64,000 bases of DNA from assembly GCF_004923255.1 (NCBI RefSeq), contig NZ_QYRT01000019.1, positions 1 through 64,000 of the forward strand. The letters are read 5' to 3'. Below are positions 1 to 8,199 of the stretch, in pieces; position 1 is the first letter of the stretch; each line of letters starts with the position of its first letter. The DNA comes from Subtercola vilae (GTDB lineage: Bacteria > Actinomycetota > Actinomycetes > Actinomycetales > Microbacteriaceae). The notes beneath the pieces were generated by a model that saw nothing but the letters and a program-made list of their open reading frames with translations, was not told where the DNA came from and searched no databases. A program made the position numbers and the translations under genes.

Positions 1-53
1 GGGGCGGGAGGCCGGGAGCCGGGGGCACGGGCAACCCGGCCCCGGGCATCCGG

Positions 54-599
54 TCACTCGAACGCGACGATGAGCTCCACCTCGACGGGCGAGTCGAGCG
101 GCAGAACGGCGACACCCACAGCCGAACGAGCGTGGATGCCCGCCGCCCCGAACACGTCGACCAAGAACTCCGAGGCGCCATTGATCACGCCCGGCTGACC
201 GGTGAACGACGGGTCTGACGCCACGAAACCGGTGACCTTGACCACCTGCGTCACCCGATCGAGCGAGCCGATCACGCTCTGCACCGCGGCCAGAGCGTTG
301 ATCGCGGCCGTCTGGGCGAACGCCTTCGCATCTGACGGGTCGACGAGACGCAGCGCGCCGCCCGACGACATGGCGCCGGCACCGGCACCGGCACCGGCAC
401 CGGCACCGGATGCTCCACTCGAGCCGCCCAGAACCCCGACCTTGCCGGTCTGGCTGAGCACCCCGTTCACAAACGGCAGCTGCCCGGCCGTGTAGACCAT
501 CGACCCCGCAATGACAGCGGGCGTGTACGCCCCGGCCGGCGGCGACACAGCCGGAATCTCGATTCCCAGCTCGGCGAGCCTCTCGCTCACAGTGCTCAT
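54..599 (-). CDS. RidA/YjgF-family protein with Gly-Ala insertion
   Basis: A 181-residue protein of the RidA superfamily; members hydrolyse reactive enamine/imine intermediates in the cytoplasm. Family marks are the N-terminal 'PPAGAYTPAV' segment, 'GQLPFVNG' and the C-terminal 'ARSAVGVAVLPL' followed by 'VEVELIVAFE', which holds the conserved Arg and the final strand. Usual members are about 125-155 residues; the excess is a Gly/Ala run after 'KVGVLGG' encoded by a hexanucleotide repeat. I place the start at the ATG at 599 because it overlaps the TGA of the upstream gene (ATGA), which implies translational coupling. An in-frame start 8 codons earlier would lie inside that gene. Substrate unknown; family call secure. 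Confidence 0.85.
   Translation of the reverse strand: MSTVSERLAELGIEIPAVSPPAGAYTPAVIAGSMVYTAGQLPFVNGVLSQTGKVGVLGGSSGASGAGAGAGAGAGAMSSGGALRLVDPSDAKAFAQTAAINALAAVQSVIGSLDRVTQVVKVTGFVASDPSFTGQPGVINGASEFLVDVFGAAGIHARSAVGVAVLPLDSPVEVELIVAFE
372..409. repeat. (GGCACC)n hexanucleotide repeat inside the RidA gene
   Basis: About six near-perfect copies of a GC-rich hexamer encode alternating Gly-Ala on the minus strand. Because the unit is a multiple of three, gain or loss of units would change only linker length. The same kind of repeat occurs in other genes of the window (20372, 27184, 17291). Confidence 0.8.
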
Positions 600-823
600 G
601 ACGCGTCGCCTTCGGTCTTCCACGAGCCGGCCGCAGCGGCAGCCGACGCAGCGGCAGCGGCTGGCTCAGCACCCTGCAACGGCCGCTTCAGATAGGCCAC
701 AATGCCGCCCTGCTCATTGGTGACGATCTGAACGAGCTCCCACCCGTCAGAGCCCCAGTTGTTCAGAATGGCCGCCGTATTGTGAATCATCAGCGGTGTG
801 GTCACGTATTCCCACGTAGTCAC
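596..823 (-). CDS. DUF4177-like small protein
   Basis: A 75-residue protein beginning 'MTTWEYVTTPLM', with 'LNNWGSDGWELVQIV' and 'GGIVAYLKRP'. The pattern W-E-Y ... GWELV ... Y-L-K-R is typical of the DUF4177 family, small proteins of unknown function. The C-terminus is an Ala-rich tail. I chose the GTG at 823 because AGAAGGAG lies 5 bases upstream; the longer reading from 841 would place that ribosome site inside the gene. It is co-transcribed with, and overlaps by 4 bases, the RidA gene downstream. Function unknown. Confidence 0.7.
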   Translation of the reverse strand: MTTWEYVTTPLMIHNTAAILNNWGSDGWELVQIVTNEQGGIVAYLKRPLQGAEPAAAAASAAAAAGSWKTEGDAS

Positions 824-872
824 GGGGTCTCCTTCTGGCACTTTTTCAGGTTTGTCACCTAGGGTCGATCAT

Positions 873-3395
873 ATGTCTGCCCCCAAACGTAAGGTTAGCG
901 GCGCGGTCGGAGCCTTACTGGGCCTTGTAGGCATTAGCGCCATCGCTGGTGTCTTGGTCACTGCTATGGTCACGCCCGCTCTCGCCGTCACCGGTCTCGC
1001 CGCGAACAACACCATCGGCGTCTTCGAGAACCTCCCGAGCTACATCAAGCCCGACGCTCTCTCACAGACCTCCAGCATCTATGCGAAGAACGCCGACGGC
1101 TCTGACGTGCTGCTCGCCTCGTTCTTCGACCAGAACCGCCAGACGGTCGGCTGGACCGACATCTCGCAGAACTTCAAAGACGCCATCGTGTCAACAGAAG
1201 ACCCGCGTTTCTATGTGCACGGGGGCATGGATGTTCAGAGCACCGTTCGCGCACTCGTCGCGAACACCGTGTCGGGCGGTATCACCTCTGGCGCCTCGAC
1301 CATCTCTCAGCAGTATGTGAAGAACATCCTGGTGCAACGCGCCGAGGCCATCTCCGACCCGGTCGCCCAGAAGGCCGCCTACGACGACGCCACGGCCACC
1401 ACGACAGACCGCAAGCTCAAAGAGATGAAGCTTGCCATCGGTCTCGAGAAGGAGTATTCGAAAGACGACATCCTGCTCGGCTACATGAACATCGCACTCT
1501 TCGGAGGCCAGATCTACGGCATCCAGGCGGCTTCTCGGTACTTCTTCAACGTCAACGCCGACTCGCTCTCCATCGCGCAGGCCGCGAGCCTCGCCGCCAT
1601 GGTCAACGAACCTGAGGGTCTTCGCATCGACGATCCCACCAAGATCCAGGCCAACAAAGACCGGCGAGACAAAGACGTTCTCGCGTCGATGCTCAAAGAG
1701 CACGCCATCTCGCAGACCGAGTTCGACGCTGCCGTCGCCACTCCTGTCGAGCCGCACATCACACCGCCTTCCACCGGCTGCCAGACCGCCTCGAACGGCG
1801 CCGGTTTCTTCTGCGACTACGTGAAGCGCATCATCGAGCAAGACCCCACCTTCGGTGCCACCCAAGATGAGCGTGACCACAATCTGAACACCGGTGGTTA
1901 CAAGATCTATACGACCCTCGACACGAACCTTCAGGCTGCCGCCAACACAGCTGTCAGTGATTACGTGCCCCAGTCGATGAGCAGCGTCGACATCGGTGGC
2001 GCGTTCGTGACGGTTGAACCCGGTACCGGCAAGATTCTGGCTATGGCTCAGAACAAGACCTACAGCCAAGACCCATCGGCCGATCCTGCGACAAACACAG
2101 CGGTGAACTACAGCACCGACTCTGCTTTCGGTGGCTCAACGGGCTTTCAGAACGGCTCGACGAGTAAGCTCTTCGTCATCCTCGACTGGTTGAAAACCGG
2201 CCATTCACTGGGCGACATCGTCAACGGCGCCAATAACCAGAAGTTCACGACAGCCAATATCCACAACAGCTGCGGTGACACGGTGAACGGGGTATACACG
2301 GCAGGAAACGATGCTGGCGAAGCTGGCGGCCGCGCCTCCGTGCTGACCCAGTTCGACGACTCCGTCAACAATGCCTTCTTGAATATGGCAACACAGCTTG
2401 ACTTGTGTGACATCAATGCAATCGCTTCTTCGTTCGGTATGCACCGGGCCAGCGGCAAGCCAATGGATACAGGGTTGTACGCCACGATTCTCGGTGGCAA
2501 CGAGGTCGCACCTCTGACTATGGCCGCGGCTTACGCGGGTGTCGCCAACAAGGGAGCTTTCTGCACCCCCGTCGCTATTTCGAGCATCACTGACGCGACC
2601 GGTGCCGCCGTTGACGTTCCAAAGACGACCTGCACGCAGGCCATCGACCCGAAAATCGCCGCTGCTGCACTGTACGCAATGCAGAGCGTTGTGCAAAACG
2701 GCACGGCAACAACAGGAAACCCGAACGACGGCACCCCGCACTTCGGCAAGACTGGTACTACTGACATCGAGAAAGACGTTTGGATCGTCGGAGGCACCTC
2801 GAAACTCGTGTCTGCATCATGGGTCGGCAACGTCAATGGCTCGGTCTCGATCAGACACACCACCGTCACCGGCAACAACGGGCAAGCGGTCGGCAGCGGC
2901 TACTCGCGGCTCTATGTCTGGAAGCAGTTCTACAAGGGCACAGCAGACGCCTATGGCGGCGACAGCTTCCCACAGCCCGACTCGAGCCTCACCAAGACGG
3001 CAACGGCCACCGTTCCCGACGTCTCCGGCGGCACCATCGACCAAGCCCAGTCCAAACTCACATCAGCGGGCTTCGGCTTCAGTGACGGCGGCCAGGTCGA
3101 CTCCGACAAACCCGCGGGTCAGGTCGCAAACACCAACCCGTCGGCCGGTTCCAGCGTGGCTAAGGGCTCCAGCGTCACCGCCTACACCAGCAACGGCAAG
3201 CTCACCCCCCTCGGTGACACCACCGGCCAATCCACGGCAGCCGCCGCCGCAGCCCTGGCCGGCTGGAACGTCACCACCACCGTGAGCCCAGACCCGAAGT
3301 GCACGAGTGACACCATCGTCAGCCAGAACCCCGGCGCGGGCTCCTACAACAAGTCGACGACCACCGTCGCTGTTGTGGTCTGCCCGAAGAAGTAA
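873..3395 (+). CDS. Class A penicillin-binding protein (transglycosylase/transpeptidase) with C-terminal PASTA domains
   Basis: A bifunctional peptidoglycan synthase of 840 residues. After a short basic N-terminus there is one membrane anchor (roughly residues 15-40), so the rest is extracellular. The GT51 transglycosylase motifs are visible: 'EDPRFYVHGGMD' with the catalytic Glu, 'GASTISQQYVKN', and 'RKLKEMKLAI' with 'YMNIALFG'. The transpeptidase has 'GSTSK' (SxxK serine), 'SVNN' (SxN) and 'KTGTT' (KTG box). Two PASTA-like repeats follow ('VPDVSGGTIDQAQSKL' and a second more degenerate one), as in actinobacterial PonA-type enzymes. The ATG at 873 is chosen because the following 'MSAPKRK' gives a normal cytoplasmic tail; the earlier in-frame ATG at 798 overlaps the divergent gene. 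Acts in cell-wall growth. Confidence 0.93.
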   Translation: MSAPKRKVSGAVGALLGLVGISAIAGVLVTAMVTPALAVTGLAANNTIGVFENLPSYIKPDALSQTSSIYAKNADGSDVLLASFFDQNRQTVGWTDISQNFKDAIVSTEDPRFYVHGGMDVQSTVRALVANTVSGGITSGASTISQQYVKNILVQRAEAISDPVAQKAAYDDATATTTDRKLKEMKLAIGLEKEYSKDDILLGYMNIALFGGQIYGIQAASRYFFNVNADSLSIAQAASLAAMVNEPEGLRIDDPTKIQANKDRRDKDVLASMLKEHAISQTEFDAAVATPVEPHITPPSTGCQTASNGAGFFCDYVKRIIEQDPTFGATQDERDHNLNTGGYKIYTTLDTNLQAAANTAVSDYVPQSMSSVDIGGAFVTVEPGTGKILAMAQNKTYSQDPSADPATNTAVNYSTDSAFGGSTGFQNGSTSKLFVILDWLKTGHSLGDIVNGANNQKFTTANIHNSCGDTVNGVYTAGNDAGEAGGRASVLTQFDDSVNNAFLNMATQLDLCDINAIASSFGMHRASGKPMDTGLYATILGGNEVAPLTMAAAYAGVANKGAFCTPVAISSITDATGAAVDVPKTTCTQAIDPKIAAAALYAMQSVVQNGTATTGNPNDGTPHFGKTGTTDIEKDVWIVGGTSKLVSASWVGNVNGSVSIRHTTVTGNNGQAVGSGYSRLYVWKQFYKGTADAYGGDSFPQPDSSLTKTATATVPDVSGGTIDQAQSKLTSAGFGFSDGGQVDSDKPAGQVANTNPSAGSSVAKGSSVTAYTSNGKLTPLGDTTGQSTAAAAAALAGWNVTTTVSPDPKCTSDTIVSQNPGAGSYNKSTTTVAVVVCPKK

Positions 3396-3402
3396 GGCTG
3401 CG

Positions 3403-4374
3403 GTGACGTCTGTCACCCGCGTGGCGCTGACCACCCTCGGGTGGTCAGCCGCCGCCGGGATGGGTGCGCTCGCATGGGGCACGCTTGTCGAACGTAACCT
3501 CTTCACACTACGAAGAGTGGATGCCCCCGTGCTCCCGCGCGGCGCGACACCGCTCACCGTGCTGCACCTCAGCGACCTGCACCTCGCCCCCTGGCAGCAC
3601 GAGAAGCAGCGCTGGGTGCGCGCTCTCGCGGCCCTGGAGCCCGACCTCATCGTCAACACCGGCGACAACCTTGGGCACACCGACAGTTACGACGCCCTCA
3701 CCCACACCCTCGCACCTTTCCACGGCATCCCCGGTGTCTTCGTGAACGGCAGCAACGACTACTGGGCACCCGGCTTTCGCAACCCGTTCCGGTACTTCAT
3801 GGGCCCATCCAACTCGTCGCCGGAGCCGGTGAAGCTCGACCTCGAACGCGAGCAGGCCATCTTCGCCGCCCTTGGTTGGAAAGATCTCAACAACCAAGCG
3901 GCAACCCTCGACATCAACGGCACCCACATCGAGTTCTTCGGCGTCGACGACCCCCACCGGCAGTACGACAAGCTCGCCCTCATTCCCCGCGCCCTCGACG
4001 AGATGCGCGAAGAGAACGATGACGACTCGAACCGCAACGAGAACTCGCCCCGCCAGGGAACAGGCCAGACTCTCACCATCGGCGTGGCGCATGCCCCCTA
4101 CCAGCGCGTACTGAACTCATTCGTCAACAACGGCGCCGAGCTCATGTTCGCCGGCCACACACACGGCGGCCAGGTCTGCGTGCCGGGTTTCGGTGCCCTG
4201 GTCACCAACTGCGATATTCCGCGCAGACAGGTGAAGGGGCTCAGCACGTGGCGAAACGGCCGCCGTTCGGCCTACCTGAACGTCTCAGCCGGGCTCGGAA
4301 CATCCATCTATGCCCCCGTACGGTTTGCCTGCCTTCCTGAGGCAACCCTGCTGACCTTGACCCCCGTGCAATGA
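3403..4374 (+). CDS. Metallophosphoesterase (YkuE/YaeI-like), membrane anchored
   Basis: A 323-residue calcineurin-type phosphoesterase. An N-terminal hydrophobic stretch anchors it to the membrane. Metal-binding motifs appear in order: 'LSDLHLAP' (DxH), 'NTGDNLGH' (GDN), 'NGSNDYW' (variant of GNHD), 'VAHAPY' and 'FAGHTHGGQ' (GHxH). Proteins of this type with the YkuE layout are often encoded beside penicillin-binding proteins in actinobacteria and are thought to act on envelope lipid or pyrophosphate substrates; that role is inference. The GTG at 3403 follows an AAGG site 5 bases upstream and begins 7 bases after the PBP stop, so the two are one operon. An upstream in-frame ATG lies inside the PBP gene. 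Confidence 0.88.
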   Translation: MTSVTRVALTTLGWSAAAGMGALAWGTLVERNLFTLRRVDAPVLPRGATPLTVLHLSDLHLAPWQHEKQRWVRALAALEPDLIVNTGDNLGHTDSYDALTHTLAPFHGIPGVFVNGSNDYWAPGFRNPFRYFMGPSNSSPEPVKLDLEREQAIFAALGWKDLNNQAATLDINGTHIEFFGVDDPHRQYDKLALIPRALDEMREENDDDSNRNENSPRQGTGQTLTIGVAHAPYQRVLNSFVNNGAELMFAGHTHGGQVCVPGFGALVTNCDIPRRQVKGLSTWRNGRRSAYLNVSAGLGTSIYAPVRFACLPEATLLTLTPVQ

Positions 4375-4438
4375 AGGTCAGAAAAATCAGCTATTCTAAA
4401 TAGGTTGTTCGGGCCGGTAAAACAGCCCGGGTATCGAT

Positions 4439-4512
4439 CGGGGTATGGCGCAGCTTGGTAGCGCGCGTCGTTCGGGACGACGAGGTCGCAGGTTCAAATC
4501 CTGTTACCCCGA
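4439..4512 (+). tRNA. tRNA-Pro (anticodon CGG)
   Basis: A complete cloverleaf. The acceptor stem CGGGGTA pairs with TACCCCG, the anticodon stem CGTCG/CGACG encloses loop TTCGGGA (anticodon CGG, reading CCG), and the T-arm contains GGTTCAAATCC. The 3' CCA is not encoded. Confidence 0.95.
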
Positions 4513-4520
4513 CAAATGTA

Positions 4521-4551
4521 AGGGCCGGGATCATTCCCGGCCCTTTTTCTT
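4521..4551 (+). terminator. Rho-independent terminator after tRNA-Pro
   Basis: GGGCCGGGA and TCCCGGCCC form a 9-bp perfect stem around the loop TCAT, followed by TTTTTCTTT. It begins about 9 bases after the tRNA and should end its transcript. Confidence 0.93.
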
Positions 4552-4630
4552 TGGCAACCAATCCGTTCCCACGCTTACTCCGAATTTCTTATCGTGGCCT
4601 TACAGAACCACCGTAATGAGAGCGTTTTCG

Positions 4631-4834
4631 ATGAGCAATCACACACCCGACACCAAAACCCACGGTTCGAGCGCGAACCGCGAGAAGAAGGCTCACCGGC
4701 GCGGCCAGTTCTACCGCCCGGAGCTCAGCACCCCGTGGCAACGCTTCACGCACAATCTGGCCGTTAGGGTCGCCGCCGTCGTTCTGGTGGCCGGTGGTAC
4801 CGCTGCACTGGTGGTGGCAGCCGTCACCCGCTAG
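4631..4834 (+). CDS. Small single-pass membrane protein
   Basis: A 67-residue protein: a polar basic N-terminal half ('REKKAHRRGQFYRPE') and one C-terminal membrane segment rich in Val/Ala ('VAAVVLVAGGTAALVVAAV'), an N-in topology by the positive-inside rule. It follows the tRNA terminator and so has its own promoter. A second possible start, the ATG at 4616, would add five residues; neither has a strong ribosome site. I do not recognise the family. Confidence 0.6.
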   Translation: MSNHTPDTKTHGSSANREKKAHRRGQFYRPELSTPWQRFTHNLAVRVAAVVLVAGGTAALVVAAVTR

Positions 4835-4839
4835 CGCCG

Positions 4840-5670
4840 TCACACACCGTCGGGCAGGATGACCGTCACTCCGTGTCGCTGCAGCGCAGCCGCGATGTCG
4901 GCTGGCGGCTCCTTGTCGGTCACGAGGTAGTCGGCACTGCCGAGATCGGCTATGCGCGCGAACAGGGGCGCACCGAACTTCGACGAGTCAGCGAGAATGG
5001 CTACGCGGGATGCCCGTGAGATCATTTCGCCCATCATCACGGCCTCGCCCACATTGCTGGTCGAGTACCCCCCGTCGGCCGAGACCGCGCCGACCGAGAT
5101 CAGCGCGAGGTCGCAGCGCAGCTCGAGGTCGCTGTCACGGCCAGCGACCCGAAAGCTGACGGGCCCGACGGTCGACTGGCCGGCCAACCGAACGGCGCCG
5201 CCGAACAGGTAGAGGTCATTCACCGCTTTGGGCGACACCTCCGCCGGAACCCGCAGGTTGTTGGTTGCGATGGTGAGTTCGCGATGGTTGCCGAGGTGCC
5301 GGGCCACGGCCAGGCACGTCGTGCCCGCGTTGATCATGATCACCGACGCATTGTCGACGAGGTTCGCAGCAAGCTCACCGATCTTCTCTTTTGCCGAGGT
5401 GTGCAGCTGCATGCGCACATCGAGCTTCTTCTCGGTGACGAGCATGGCCGACCGGCTCACCGCCCCGCCGTGGGTTCGCACCAGAATGCCATCAGCATCC
5501 AGGTGGTCAAGATCACGGCGAATCGTGTCTGACGACACACCGAAGCGTGCAGAGAGCATGGCAACGGTGACCTGGTCGACCTCCGTCACGAACGCGGCGA
5601 TCTCGGCCTTGCGGCCCGCAGGCAGACGGACGGTTTGCGCACTCTTCTCAAATGCAAGACTCTCGCTCAT
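4840..5670 (-). CDS. DeoR/GlpR-family transcriptional repressor
   Basis: 276 residues. The N-terminal DeoR helix-turn-helix is clear: 'RKAEIAAFV', 'TVAMLSARFGVSSDTIRRDLDHL', then the wing 'GILVRTHGGAV'. The C-terminal DeoR sensor domain carries 'MINAGTTCLAVARHL' and 'LFGGAVR', the sugar-phosphate pocket signatures. Family members repress carbohydrate operons and release DNA on binding a phosphorylated sugar. The gene is divergent from the binding-protein gene at 5896 across a 225-bp control region, so it most likely represses that operon and itself. The ligand is probably a phosphorylated intermediate of the imported sugar (inference). Confidence 0.92.
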   Translation of the reverse strand: MSESLAFEKSAQTVRLPAGRKAEIAAFVTEVDQVTVAMLSARFGVSSDTIRRDLDHLDADGILVRTHGGAVSRSAMLVTEKKLDVRMQLHTSAKEKIGELAANLVDNASVIMINAGTTCLAVARHLGNHRELTIATNNLRVPAEVSPKAVNDLYLFGGAVRLAGQSTVGPVSFRVAGRDSDLELRCDLALISVGAVSADGGYSTSNVGEAVMMGEMISRASRVAILADSSKFGAPLFARIADLGSADYLVTDKEPPADIAAALQRHGVTVILPDGV

Positions 5671-5895
5671 ACAGGTATGTCTAGCAGCTTGTTGCGCTCG
5701 TGCGCGTATTTATGCGTTTCTTGACACCCAAAGAACTCACACTCAGCATTCAGCATCCGATCGAGCCGACATTTGCTGTCTTTTGCTGCTATTTCCTTAT
5801 TGACGCCGCATCAATCAGCGAATAACATCAGATTCTGCGCTAATCCGCATAAAACAGCAATAGTTCTTACCGCAACCGCAATCACCGAAGATTGG
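5671..5895. promoter_or_regulatory. Divergent control region with inverted TTTATGCG / CGCATAAA elements
   Basis: An AT-richer region between the DeoR repressor and the ABC operon. TTTATGCG at 5709-5716 recurs inverted as CGCATAAA at 5846-5853. T/GCTG-rich motifs (TTTTGCTG, AAACAGCAA) lie beside them, near 5775 and 5855. These are candidates for repressor sites and for the two divergent promoters. No footprint-like consensus can be proven from one copy. Confidence 0.4.
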
Positions 5896-7188
5896 ATGAA
5901 CATGAGCAACGTCGCTCGAGGCCGTCGGGTCAAAATCGCAGGGGTAGCCCTCGCGACGATGACGGTACTACTCGCCACCGCATGCAGCAGCGGCGGCGGG
6001 GGGTCAACAAGTGCAGATGGCAAAGTATCCATCGATTTCTCCCAGTGGTGGGGCTCTGAGCTCCCCGACGGCGATCTGCAGAAGATCGTCACCAGTTTTG
6101 AGGCCGCGAACCCCAACATCACGGTCAACCTCCTTACCCAGCCGTACTCAACGCTGCAAGACCAGACCACAACTGCCGGCGTCTCTGGCACCCTGGCCGA
6201 CGTTGTCGGCCTCGACGGTGCCTGGGTGAACAACCTCGTCAAACAGGGCGCCCTCGACAACCTCAGCACCGAGATGACGTCGACCAGCTACGACGCCAGC
6301 CAGCTTTCAAGCCAGGTGCAGATCAAAGGCTCCACGTACATGATCCCCGTGGTCAACTTCGTGTACCCCTTGTTCACGAACGACGCTCTGCTCGCACAGG
6401 CCGGGGTCACGACTCCGCCGGCGACGCGAGACGAGTTCCTGGCCGACGCCAAGGCGATTTCGGCCAAGACCTCAGCGAAGGGCTGGATCCTGCCGCTGGG
6501 AACAACGAACCCCAACGGTGTACAGAACGATGTCATGTCGTGGCTCTGGGCATCGGGCGGCAGCATGATGAAAGACGGTCAGCCCGACCTCACCAACGAC
6601 GGCGTCTCGAGTGCCGTCAACTACGTGAAGTCGCTCTACGACGCGAAGGTTGTCGCTGACGGCACGTTCACGCTGCAGGAGCCCGACAAGGTCACCCAGT
6701 TCACGAACGGCCAGGTCGGCATGATGGTCGACTCGCTGGCGCACATCACGACCATTCAGAAGGCGAACCCGAACCTGAAGTTCAGCATCTCCGCCATTCC
6801 GGCGACAGATGGTTACACGGGCAAACGCGGCATTCCGTACGCATCCTGGGGCATCGGTGTCTCAGACAAGTCGGCTCACAAGGCTGAAGCGTGGAAGTTC
6901 GTGCAGTACCTGATGAGCAAAGACGTGAACGCCAACGTGTCGAGCCTGGCCCACGGCTTCCCCGGCAACAGCACGGCGACGCCCGACTTCACCGGGTCTG
7001 ACCCGCTGTACGAACAGGCCTTCAAGATCTACCAGGCCGGCTACCCCGCCAATGAGTTCGTGGGCCTGCCCACCTCCGACCAGCTCATGCGCGACTTCGA
7101 CACCGCTTTTCAGAAGACCCTGAATGGTGACGGCAGTGTGAGCGACATGCTCTCGGCAACCCAGGCGAGCTGGAAGAAAGCCTTCTAG
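5896..7188 (+). CDS. Sugar ABC transporter substrate-binding lipoprotein (family 1)
   Basis: 430 residues. The lipobox 'LLATAC' follows a hydrophobic signal, so the mature protein starts at that Cys, followed by a Ser/Gly linker. The body is a MalE-like extracellular solute-binding protein: 'IDFSQWWGSELP', 'SFEAANPNITV', 'DVVGLDGAWVNNLVKQGAL' and 'YPLFTNDALLAQAGV'. It should capture a mono- or oligosaccharide outside the membrane and deliver it to the two permeases that follow. I start at the ATG at 5896; the ATG at 5902 is an alternative. The long upstream extension to 5773 lies in the control region and is unlikely. First gene of the operon. Confidence 0.9.
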   Translation: MNMSNVARGRRVKIAGVALATMTVLLATACSSGGGGSTSADGKVSIDFSQWWGSELPDGDLQKIVTSFEAANPNITVNLLTQPYSTLQDQTTTAGVSGTLADVVGLDGAWVNNLVKQGALDNLSTEMTSTSYDASQLSSQVQIKGSTYMIPVVNFVYPLFTNDALLAQAGVTTPPATRDEFLADAKAISAKTSAKGWILPLGTTNPNGVQNDVMSWLWASGGSMMKDGQPDLTNDGVSSAVNYVKSLYDAKVVADGTFTLQEPDKVTQFTNGQVGMMVDSLAHITTIQKANPNLKFSISAIPATDGYTGKRGIPYASWGIGVSDKSAHKAEAWKFVQYLMSKDVNANVSSLAHGFPGNSTATPDFTGSDPLYEQAFKIYQAGYPANEFVGLPTSDQLMRDFDTAFQKTLNGDGSVSDMLSATQASWKKAF

Positions 7189-7214
7189 CCCGCCGAGCCA
7201 CACCGGTGCAGTTC

Positions 7215-7252
7215 GGTCGCGCCACAGGTCTCACAGATTCCGTGGCGCGACC
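7215..7252 (+). promoter_or_regulatory. Intercistronic hairpin between binding protein and permease genes
   Basis: GGTCGCGCCAC (7215-7225) pairs perfectly with GTGGCGCGACC (7242-7252) around a 16-base loop. No T-run follows. Such hairpins after binding-protein genes usually protect the upstream mRNA or partly terminate, giving more binding protein than permease. Confidence 0.7.
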
Positions 7253-7277
7253 GCCCCCTCTTGAAGAAAGAACGGTC

Positions 7278-8198
7278 ATGACAGCTCTACGAACAGGGCG
7301 AGTATCGTCGCGGTTCGGATCGTCGCGGCTGGCGAGAAAAGCCACTCCCTACGGATTCGTCGCCCCCACCGCGATTCTCCTCATCGCACTGATGGTGGTG
7401 CCCATCGTCTTGGTGATCAGCTACTCGGTCTCGACCGGCTCGATCACCAGCAAAGATGCACCGTTCACCGGCATCACCAACTACGTCACACTCCTGACGA
7501 ATCCAGACTTCTGGAACGCGGCCTTCAACACTCTCGTCTTCACCGTCTCGAGCGTTGTCGCCCATCTGCTCATCGGGTTGGGCTTCTCACTGATGCTCAA
7601 CTCGCGGCTACTGGGTTCGGTGCCACGAGCCATCTTCAGGGTCATCTATATTCTGCCGTGGCTGTTCACAGCGGCGATCATCGCCGTCTTGTGGCGGTTG
7701 CTGCTCGACCCGCAGGGCGTCGTCAACTACCTGTTGCAGGCCGTTCACCTCGCCGGCAGCCCCATCGCCTGGTTCGGCGACCCGGGAGCAGCGTTGTTCG
7801 CCGTGACGGTCATGAACATCTGGGCGGGGTATCCGTTCTTCATGATCAGCCTTCTCGCAGGCCTGCAGGGCGTGCCCGCTGATCTGTATGAGGCGGCACG
7901 GGTCGACGGTGCATCCGGATTCCAACAGTTTCTGAGTGTCACGCTGCCGCAACTGCGGCCCATCATCATCTCGATGGCCATGCTCGATGTGCTCTGGACC
8001 ACCCAGCAGTTCGCCCTCATCTGGCTCACCACCGGCGGCGGGCCCATCAGCGTCACCGAGATGCTGAGCACCTTCACCTACAAGCTCGCCTTCACGGGCT
8101 TCGACTTCTCGATGGCCGCAACGAGCGCCGTGATCGTGCTGATCTTCTCGCTCATCGTCGCCATCTTCTACGTGCGCTCACAACGATCGGAGAGCTGA
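7278..8198 (+). CDS. Sugar ABC transporter permease (MalF-type)
   Basis: 306 residues with about six membrane spans. The inner-membrane permease motif 'EAARVDGASGFQQF' followed by 'VTLPQLRP' is the EAA loop that docks the ATPase. I start at the ATG at 7278 ('MTALRTGRV'), with a GAAGAAAGAA purine tract upstream; the in-frame ATG at 7206 would place the intercistronic hairpin in the coding sequence. It forms the transport channel with the next gene. No ATPase gene is in the operon, so a shared MsiK-type ATPase elsewhere is expected. Confidence 0.9.
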   Translation: MTALRTGRVSSRFGSSRLARKATPYGFVAPTAILLIALMVVPIVLVISYSVSTGSITSKDAPFTGITNYVTLLTNPDFWNAAFNTLVFTVSSVVAHLLIGLGFSLMLNSRLLGSVPRAIFRVIYILPWLFTAAIIAVLWRLLLDPQGVVNYLLQAVHLAGSPIAWFGDPGAALFAVTVMNIWAGYPFFMISLLAGLQGVPADLYEAARVDGASGFQQFLSVTLPQLRPIIISMAMLDVLWTTQQFALIWLTTGGGPISVTEMLSTFTYKLAFTGFDFSMAATSAVIVLIFSLIVAIFYVRSQRSES

Positions 8199-8199
8199 C

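Noticed and set aside
1191..2069. A 292-codon minus-strand ORF inside the PBP gene
   Set aside because: It is a shadow frame of the PBP, which has full motif evidence; composition and lack of ribosome site argue against it. Similar shadows elsewhere were also dropped.
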